Shown: piece after piece, positions 55,789 through 64,000 of the stretch
Numbering within the stretch: position 1 is the stretch's first letter
Layout of the letters: each line of letters begins with the position of its first letter
From: Rotaria sp. Silwood1
Lineage: Eukaryota; Rotifera; Eurotatoria; Philodinida; Philodinidae
Length of the DNA stretch: 64,000 nucleotides
Direction of reading: 5' to 3'
Assembly (NCBI GenBank): GCA_905250075.1
Contig: CAJNOP010000016.1
Location: 2,667,908-2,731,907 of the forward strand
Notes under the pieces: generated by a model
Databases searched by the model: none
What the model was told of the DNA's origin: nothing
What the model saw: the letters and a program-made list of their open reading frames with translations, nothing else
Made by a program: the position numbers and the translations under genes

Positions 55789-58700
55789 TTAAGAACGTGT
55801 TCGTAACCCCCAAATGGATGTTCGACGTAAACCATAAGTTGGTCGAGCAACATAAGAAAAACGTTGTTGATTCAAACTAATAGATGAGCCAAGTAAGGAA
55901 TGTAATTTTTGTAAACCACGTTCATCAACAACACCAAATATATCCAATGAAACAAGATGACGTAATTGTTTTAACGATCTAATTAAATAATTTTTTCTTA
56001 TATAGATATGAATTTAAATAAATACATACGCATAAGCAATTGGTGCAATAGCATAACAACGTGAAAATGCTACCTGTTCTAGATAGAGACAACTATGTAT
56101 AACACTTGTTACTGATTTATCAGTTATTAAACTTGAATCACTTAAATCAAGAACACGAAGACGAACAGCACGGCGTGTTAAATTTTCAACACCTAAAAGG
56201 ATTTTTACAATTACTAAAGAACGTTTACTGTAAATGTTATTTTTCTTATAGTAATCAACAGTAAATAATTTAAGAACCTGAGATCATTCTGTCATTGATC
56301 TTAGATATTAGCTCATTAACTATTTAGTTTTACTTCCATGTTACAGTATTTTATTTTATTTGAGAGCCTAAAAAATGCCTCGAATAACTTCCACAGAATC
56401 AATAGTTTCGAATAAACATTCCTAGACAATCATTTTTAGAAGAGTTTCTTCGAACGCGCATTCGTGCCCATCGGTATATTTTGCATCTTTGACGATACCT
56501 TTCCAAAGATAGAGTTGACCTTCACCGAAATTGTAAGTATGGCACCATATAATATATGCCTACGCTCTCAAAAGTAAGTATTCATCTTCTCGAACTTTTA
56601 AATCGTCTCTCCAAAAGAGAAAATCTGGATAAAACACTTTTGTGTTCTTCTTCTTTGCATTTCAAATATTGCATAACATCTTGTGTCAATCGAAAGCATT
56701 AAGTAAGCTAAACTTTAGCTTTATACTCATGTTTATTTCTATCTATGTTCCACGTTTGTTCGCCTTATCTCTGGTATACTTGTAGTACATTAACAATCAG
56801 AAAACAACCATTGATATACCGCAGTATACTAGCTATTGGATTCACACCGAACAATATATCAGCAATTAATCGGTGATGGTTTGCCATTTAAATGGCTGAC
56901 TCTCCTTTGATCGCCATTTTATCGCAGTATATCGAAAGTTATTCTCTGACCAATCTACCAGCAGTTTCTGTTCAGTTTGAATCACATAGATAGTTTTCAA
57001 TTATTTAAATTGCTTTGCTAACGTTTTAATTTGGTAAATATTATATAGTTTTTTAAATCTAAAATTCATACATTCATCAGTCATTCCTTGTCGAAAACCA
57101 GTTAATGTTATTTGTTCGATGCTTGATTGAATCGTTCGACATATATAGTGAACACATTGGTCACTTAATTGTGTCCAACCCAAATTCAAATAACGTAAAC
57201 TAAAAAATAAATTTACAAACAATTATTTTTTTAAGAGAAAAAATTTATCTTTTAAATACTGTTTCATTTGACTGGTTAATATTGAACAACAATCAAGATC
57301 AATACCAGTACACATAGTTAGATTTAATGTATCAAGATGTGAATTCAATGCCAATTTTCTAAATTAATATTAACATTCTTTGACTATTCGTATATATATT
57401 CATTTAAAATTCGTATACAAGCAAAGCAATTCATTACACCAAACGATTCTTATATGCAATAGATCATAGAAAATATTCGATAAGAAAACTATCTCATTTA
57501 TGAATTTTATACAAAAACTCTTTCATTTTCTTAATATCGATTTTTATTTTTTATAAACTCACTCGAAAATTGATAAATTCAATGGTAATGTCTCAAGACT
57601 GAGTTTTCGAAGTGATCGACAAGCACTCATTAAACTTAATAAACAATCAGATGATATTGTTGCAAGGGTTAAATCAAGAAATTGAAGTTTTGTAAACCTA
57701 TCAGACAAAACGAAAAATTCAAATTAATGAAAATAATCAAAGAATTAATATCAAATATACCATGTATTTCGATTAGGTGAATAAATTGAATTTCCAAAAA
57801 CCTAAATCATAAAAATATATTAAAAAGATCGTCTCGTAGAAGGTAATCACTTTTCCTTTGAATAATCACCCATATCATTTTCTAGAGCAACTCGAGACGC
57901 ATCGAATGTATGCAAAAAATTGCTTTTTCACCAAGTTTTTATGTTCTAAGAAATCATGTACTAGTCAAGAGATATTATAGCAATTTTAAGATTGATATGA
58001 CCAAATATTAGAACTTGATATGTCTTCAAACCGATGTATATCAAATTTAGTTTAAAATTATTGTGTTAGAGGTTTGTCTCGCTTTCAATCGTTTATATTG
58101 CGATATAAGTAAACCAATCGGTTATACTCTGATTTGATGTGCGTCGTGATAAAATCGACGAATCAATTCTTAAACAAGGCTTATATTTTCGATTCATAAG
58201 GGTAGAAGAGTATGTAAGCTTTTCAATAGATATTTTTTCAAACAAAAAGCTTCTATTTATCGATGAATAATAAGTGCAAAGTGTCCCATCATTTGACATA
58301 AATGAATCTTTCGTAAATGGCAAAAACATTTTTTGTTCTCAGAGCCCTGGAGACTGCTATGAGAAAGATGATCTTTTACTCTATTTTTTGTTCTCTACGA
58401 TTTTAGACTTTGAGTAACCAGGTATAATTAGAATAGAAAGTTCTATTGCATTTAACATATGTTTGGTCTCTTATCAGAACGAAAAATTTTTGTTATTTGC
58501 TCGTACCCTTCAGAGTTTTGAATTTGAAAAATTTTTTGACGTATTTGAAAGATCCATTTATGTCAAATGACAGGATATGATGCACTTATGATTAATAGAT
58601 TGAAAATTTTTCACTTGACAGATTTGTCTTTTTTCAGTGTTGGTTTTCTGATTGGATCATGACAAATAACGCTTCAGAGAACAATCAATTGATACACTTA

Positions 58701-60699
58701 TAGAGCTTGATGGCTCACAATTCCTAAGAAAGTTGTATGGTTAGTCGCTTTTGTCTCCAAAAGCAGTATCGAAAGATTGAAAACATCATAGAAGCTACAA
58801 ATTAGATAAGCTGGTAAAAATGCTAAGATTTTGAGTACAAAGAAAGCTATTTTGATTGTTGTTAAAAATACACGATTAAAGACGAAACAAAACTCTACTA
58901 ACATAATCTAAAACAAATTAGATGTACATTAGCTTGGACATACTGAGCCCTAAATATTTGATCACACCACACACGATTGCTATAATATCTCTTAATTTAT
59001 ATATGGCTTCTAATAACATAAGAAACTTGATGAAAATGCAATTTTCCATATACATTTAATGCGGTATGTGTTGCTCTTGAAAACCGTATAGGTGGCTTTT
59101 CCAATGAAGGACGATCATCTTCTTCGAGAAGGTCCGCGAAATAATAATAAAACATAATACAAATAAACTAACTGTAGTTTGGTACATTTTAAGAATAATT
59201 GTACCACGTAACAGAACATCACGTAGATAACAACTTTCAATGTGTTTTCGAGACATATCTACACGACACCATAAACTTGGATCATAACTGTAAGAAGATA
59301 GTTGTAAAAAGAAAAATATCTTCTCATTATTATTCATATGACTTATTGTTTTTAAACATACGTTAAAGAACGTAAGCGACGACAAACTTGAGCCATAGAA
59401 GCTAATGATGCACGAGGAAGATATCTTAAAATTGTTAGAATTAATTCATCCGATAATGAATTAAAATAATCTATTAAATATACGAATAAATAAATGAAAT
59501 GGATTAAGATATAAAGAATACTAACCTATCTGTTTTGAGTTTGTTAAACTAGCATATATTCTCATTTTATTATCTTTTATTGGTAAAATTGAAGATAAAT
59601 CAATTGGACGATATCTTATATGCAGTGGACTATTCACTATTGATGACAGTTTCTACATAAAATAGAGAATTTTGTTTAAAAAAAAATTAATTCTTTTGTA
59701 TTTGACATACGGAATCATTGAGAGTCACATTGGACAATTGTCTAGTAATACTTGCTGAAGAAACTCGTGCTGATAATGGTCGATCTTGATCATCATTAAT
59801 ACCATTAAAATATGTAGTTCGACTCTCGAATAAAACTTCTGGTGCTCTTGGACATATATGACTATGTACATTGATTTGATTTCTAAATGATGAGAATTAA
59901 GCTTGTATATAAATTTCATTATCTCTTACACATACTCAAAAAGCGAAGATTAGGATTCAATTTAAATGATGTCAAATCCAAATTTATTGAAACTATTCGA
60001 TGGCCACCTAAGTATCCGAACTTACCTCTATGATAATTTCGAATATACGATTCTATCAAACAAGATTTAATCTATCAACAAAACTCTGAACTCTTTAATT
60101 GATTAAGGAAGAATAACATTTACTGATATAAAATCTTCAATTTACACCTTTCTGCATTTATTTTTTCATCAAAAGCTCGTTACTTTTGGAGTGTTCTAGA
60201 CACTCAAGTGAATGATGTATAGTCGGCTTCGCTTGTTAAATGCCGAGGAATGGTAGGAAACTGGAAGCAGGAACACGGTATTCGGATCCAGTCGCTCAGT
60301 TTTTACGCTTCCGATGAAAAACGACCGTATTCAAGCAGAATCGGTCATCCGGCAGACTCATCAAAATATTCCTTCTAAGTTCCTACCATAGTAGAAAGTT
60401 GCAATGATGGATTTGGGTTTATACTTGATAAACCAAGTCATAAACTTCATATGAATTCTTTATATCAGACGAAAATGCTGATTGATTTTAGAACTAATTT
60501 CTCAATATTGAAACGAGATAGCTTAAATAATTCCACTAAATACGACTACAATATTCTCTTTTATTTTGAATATAAATAATGCAACTTACTGTGAAACAAC
60601 TTGTGGAATAAGATCAGTTGAATCACAACGAGTCAAAGATCGCGTTGGTCCTTGATGTTTTAATGCTTGATAACGTTCTTTAACTTTTGATGGTTCCAT
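55789..60699 (-). CDS. SKP2: SKP2-like F-box/LRR protein, copy B
   Basis: Eleven exons total 1389 bases, 462 residues (60590-60699, 59711-59882, 59526-59652, 59362-59470, 59173-59287, 57761-57801, 57563-57697, 57260-57358, 57072-57199, 56030-56192, 55789-55978). A ~135-residue unique N-terminus precedes an F-box (SLSDELILTILRYLPRASL) and the SKP2-type YDPSLWCRVDMS. Leucine-rich repeats (LQFLDLTLATIS, LRKLSLETLPLN, LRYLNLGWTQLS, LRVLDLSDSSLI) follow, ending in YVARPTYG...SIWGLRTR, the counterpart of human SKP2 TIARPTIG...IWGIKCRL. SKP2 is the substrate receptor of an SCF ubiquitin ligase that degrades CDK inhibitors. The F-box proline of LPDE is serine here. Introns 1 and 5 are long (about 0.7 and 1.4 kb), the latter holding a foldback element. 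Last four exons equal copy A in length. Confidence 0.88.
58255..58605. repeat. ~350-bp foldback element in SKP2-B intron 5
   Basis: AATAATAAGTGCAAAGTG then CATTTGACATAAATGAATCT (58270-58314) is repeated inverted at 58550-58600 (rc: AATCATAAGTGCATCATA then CATTTGACATAAATGGATCT). Arms extend further inward through CAAAAA-TTTTT at lower identity. No coding sequence. Confidence 0.68.
60247..60393. repeat. possible ~147-bp MITE in SKP2-B intron 1
   Basis: ATGGTAGGAAACTGGAAG at the left and ATGGTAGGAACTTAGAAG in reverse complement at the right bound a less AT-rich segment. The inverted match is ~18 bp (about 80%). Target duplication unresolved. Confidence 0.4.
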
Positions 60700-60927
60700 A
60701 TTTTTTTTTATAATTCTAAACGTTATTATTTATATCAAATATTGTTTTCATATAAAATAAAATGTTCTATATTAGTTTTTTTATTTCTATCATATATGAG
60801 TTTCAAAGACAAAAGAAAGAAAAACGAAATAGAAAACATAACATCATTTTAAAACACCACATGTTCATATAACAAAAAAAAATATCTAACATTTCTTTAC
60901 TATACTTTCTCATCTGACATAAAACAA
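60700..60927. promoter_or_regulatory. short spacer between SKP2-like copies
   Basis: Only 228 bases separate the stop of copy A from the start of copy B, both on the minus strand. It must hold the 3' end of A and the promoter or trans-splice region of B. No recognisable motif. Confidence 0.35.
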
Positions 60928-63840
60928 TTACAATCGCGTACGTAAACCCCAAATAGATGTACGTTGTATTCCTGTTGTTGGTCGAGCAATATTTGAAAAC
61001 AGACACATATTTAAACGAATTCTTGTGCCAAATTCATTATATAATTGTTGTAATGAAATTTGTGCTAATGTACCAAATATATCCAATATTGTAAAAGCAG
61101 GTAATAATTTTAATGTACTAAAAAACAAAACATGATTTGGTTTTTTTTTGGCTCATATCAAAAAAAAAAAAGAAAATTTACATAAGTGCTGCTGGTGTAA
61201 GTAAATAACAACGTGATGCAGATAAATGTGCAAGTAAACGTGAATGTTGACGAAGTGCTATTATTGATTGATCAGTTATTAATACTGAATCACTTATATC
61301 AAGAACACGTAAACGAAGTGCACGACGTACCAATAATTGAATATCTTTAAACAAAAAAATGTATTTGAAAACAAAAACTGTGTACACAATTTCTGCGCAA
61401 TTAAAATGTGAAACACGATGTACTGCTATTGCTAATAACAGAGATATTATTTTGTTCTATCGATTTTAGGACATATTCTTTTTTATCATCGTTTTACTAA
61501 ATACTCCAAAATTACAATTCAGAAATAGTTCATACACTATAACGAGACTTTATTGAGATACGGTGTGTGTGATAGTCTTTGACTAACGTCTGTCACAGCT
61601 TGTAGATGGTCCAAATTTTAAACTCTATGCTTCGACAGTCGTTTTAGATCGTGTTTCACAAAAATAAAAATTCGTTTATTTACAATCATCAGTTAAATTA
61701 TAACGTTGTCCACTGATATTCAATTCTTCAATACAACGAGAAATTGTTTCACATATATATTTAACACTTTCAGAAGTTAGTTCAGTCCAAGCAATATTTA
61801 AACAACGTAATCTATAATGATTGAAATATATAAAGAACAAAAATAGATAATTATTTACATACAATGAAAGTTTATTGGTTATTAATTGACAACATTCAAA
61901 TGTTAAACCTGTACACATAGCAAGATTAAGTGTATCAAGTTGTTCATGTAAAACAATTTTTCTATAAGAAAAAAAAAACTACATTTGTTTTTTGTGTTAA
62001 AATAAGAAAGAAGGCTTTTACTCGATAATGTTATAATTCAATGGCAAAGATTCTAAACTAAGTTTACGTAATGAATTACATGAACTAAGTAAATTAATAA
62101 GAAGTTCAGTTGGAAGAATTGCTGATGTTAAATCAAGATGACACAAACTGAAACGACAAGAGAATTTTTATGATTTTCAAACATATTAAATAAATACAAA
62201 TACATACGCAGATGGTTCGATATAAGTTAAAGTTGAGTCTTGAATCTGAAAAAAGTTCATACAACGTTATTATTCATTCAAAACTTCTTCTCTTAATATT
62301 GTGCTATTAGATTTCTCAAATCACGATTTAATCAATAAAACTTCAGAATTTCACACTTGGTTAATTTGAGGATAACTAGCTTTAGGACTACCATTCGTGA
62401 TGCATCTGGGATTCGTGTGTACTCTAATTGATATAATAAATCCAATATACGAAGAATAAGCAGCGAAGTAACCATTTTGAACTATATTTATCTACTCTTT
62501 TTTCATGATCTTTCTCATTCTCTATTTTCGAGGTATTTAAACTCGTGCTTCACTGTTCAGTATTCACATATTATTCGAACTACTCTATCATAAGAAGAGC
62601 AACTTCATATAATTGACTAAATAATAGTTCAGCATAACTAGTGGGTATTACCAGCATACTCTACTAATCTCTAGTAAAGCATATGTAGCAGATGAGCGTT
62701 TTCATCTAATATTGTCCACTTATAACACTATGATAAAGCTGACTGTGATTCGCGCGAACTCTATGTGATCGTATCTAAATATATACATATTAGTTCTAAA
62801 CTTCATTGAGTATTATTCAGAATCGAATTGAATCAACAGAAACCTTACGGATGAAACTCATTAATAAAAACTTGACCGGTACAGATTAGAACAATAGAAT
62901 TTTTAACGCTAGATTTAATCACTGACTTTTGTTGCTTGAGAAATGGATTAATCAATATTTCGTCTAGGATTCTTTAAGCTGAGTTTTTCTTCCAGAATTA
63001 AACATATCAAAACAAAATATTTTATTCTTTTTAATTTTAAATAGTTTTCGAACAATATACTCTTTTGAATCTACACTTAATTAATAAAAGTTTTCCTTAT
63101 CGAAATTGGTTGCGAACTAATTTATTCATTATAAAATTCAGTGCTTATTAGATTCGAAATTCTAATAAATGTATTAAATAAATTAATAAAATTGAAGAAA
63201 CATGTCTTACTGTTGTTTGATACATTTTTAACGTCATTGTACCACGTTGTAGAAGACTATTTATTTGTTCAATATCAACACGTCTATAAGACATATCAAT
63301 ACGACGCCATAAACTTGGATGATATCTAAAATAGATATAATTTATTGATTTGTTTTTGTGAAATAAAATAATAAACATCATACCCTATTGCTCGATTTCT
63401 TCGGCAAGTTTGTATAAAAGCAACAAGAGATGTTTTATTTAAATAACTAAGAATTATTAAAATAATTTCATCTGGTAATTGACAAAAATTTAACTTAGCT
63501 ATTCAAGATGAGTAATAAAAGAATTCTTTATATCTATGATAAATAAATAAAAAAAAACTTACCATCTGTTTTTACTTTATTCTTATTTGTATAACGTTGA
63601 AATGTATTTGATACATCACCAGGCCAACGTGATAATGTTGGTACATCATTAATTTTTGATTTAGTTTTTCCTTTCGATTTTTTTAAACGATCTTGAATTT
63701 TTTTTCCATTGATTATCGGGTTTTCGTGATCAAGTTCAGTTTGTGCAATTATTGTATATTTCTTAAATTGATTGAAAAATCAATTTTTAAACAAACAAAA
63801 AAAAATATTCAAGTTCACGTACTCGTTTGGTAGTAGCCAT
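60928..63840 (-). CDS. SKP2: SKP2-like F-box/LRR protein, copy A
   Basis: Ten exons total 1191 bases, 396 residues (63823-63840, 63563-63761, 63384-63498, 63211-63325, 62208-62245, 62022-62147, 61863-61961, 61684-61811, 61182-61344, 60928-61117). A Lys-rich N-terminus (~70 residues) leads to a complete F-box with the canonical proline (QLPDEIILIILSYLNKTSL), then YHPSLWRRIDMSYRRVD, matching SKP2 SLWQTLDLTGKNL. Repeats LCHLDLTSAILP, LRKLSLESLPLN, LDTLNLAMCTGL, LRCLNIAWTELT and LRVLDISDSVLI form the LRR arc, closed by the SKP2-specific tail NIARPTTGIQRTSIWGLRTRL. Human SKP2 (424 residues) is similar in length. Role: SCF substrate receptor in cell-cycle ubiquitination, nucleus/cytosol. Intron 4 is ~965 bp and intron 8 (~340 bp) holds a dispersed repeat. 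Confidence 0.93.
61400..61662. repeat. foldback repeat in SKP2-A intron 8
   Basis: The ends share TGTGAAACACGAT in inverted orientation (61405 region and rc of 61648-61661). The interior matches the CAAP1-like intron copy at 48710-48900. Confidence 0.55.
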
Positions 63841-63900
63841 TCTTTTTTAAAGAATAAAAACAAAACAAAACATTATAATTTATTCGATCTTTAATCACGG

Positions 63901-63937
63901 CATCTACCGACACAGGTTTTTATTTGTTCGGTAGATG
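63901..63937. promoter_or_regulatory. perfect 10-bp inverted repeat upstream of SKP2-A
   Basis: CATCTACCGA and TCGGTAGATG are separated by 17 bases, 61-97 bp before the SKP2-A start codon. It could be a dimeric factor site, a leader hairpin, or the end of a repeat element cut off by the window edge. Confidence 0.4.
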
Positions 63938-64000
63938 ACCATAACGTTTGAAAGCACTTGATACAGACAAATATCTTACCAACGATTCCATCCAAGAATA

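Overview
The window looks like a compact but transposon-littered invertebrate nuclear genome, most likely a bdelloid rotifer (Adineta/Rotaria group). The reasons are strong AT richness, multi-exon genes with many 45-70 bp GT-AG introns, a rhodopsin-like GPCR and an F-box/LRR-type gene of the kind that is expanded in bdelloids, and short blocks of TGTGGG, reported as the bdelloid telomere repeat. The assignment is inference. There is one 10-N assembly gap (5255-5264). No tRNA, rRNA or CRISPR array was seen, and no retrovirus-like, Polinton or other capsid-bearing element.

Layout. 1-14 kb is gene-poor and repeat-rich: a foldback element, a 272-bp hAT-type miniature element, a GPCR interrupted by the gap, a detached GPCR tail next to a ~960-bp foldback transposon with internal ~200-bp repeats, and a decayed F-box gene. 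At 14.1-16.5 kb a small predicted single-pass membrane protein gene is divergent from the complex I subunit gene NDUFS7. At 23.5-24.4 kb lies an intronless aquaporin. From 34.7 down to 28.4 kb (minus strand) is a nine-exon DYRK2-class kinase. At 42.1-41.5 kb (minus) is a two-exon prepropeptide with nine amidation/dibasic processing sites, an apparently unrecognised neuropeptide family. From 53.0 to 45.1 kb (minus) is a nine-exon gene for a 1071-residue low-complexity, SR-rich protein with a CAAP1-type domain. From 63.8 to 55.1 kb (minus) lie two tandem SKP2-like F-box/LRR genes followed closely by a C22orf39/PANTS-like twin-CX9C gene.

For NDUFS7, DYRK2, the CAAP1-like gene, both SKP2-like genes, the PANTS-like gene, the prepropeptide and the small membrane protein, I joined exons by hand. 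In each case summed exon lengths are a multiple of three and all introns used are GT-AG.

A second theme is the abundance of inverted-repeat (foldback/MITE-like) DNA elements, about a dozen, several inside introns of the conserved genes. Related copies sit in introns of unrelated genes (NDUFS7 and CAAP1-like; CAAP1-like and SKP2-like). They explain most of the long introns and part of the gene-free DNA. There is no operon-like pathway; the SKP2-SKP2-PANTS run is the only tight same-strand cluster.
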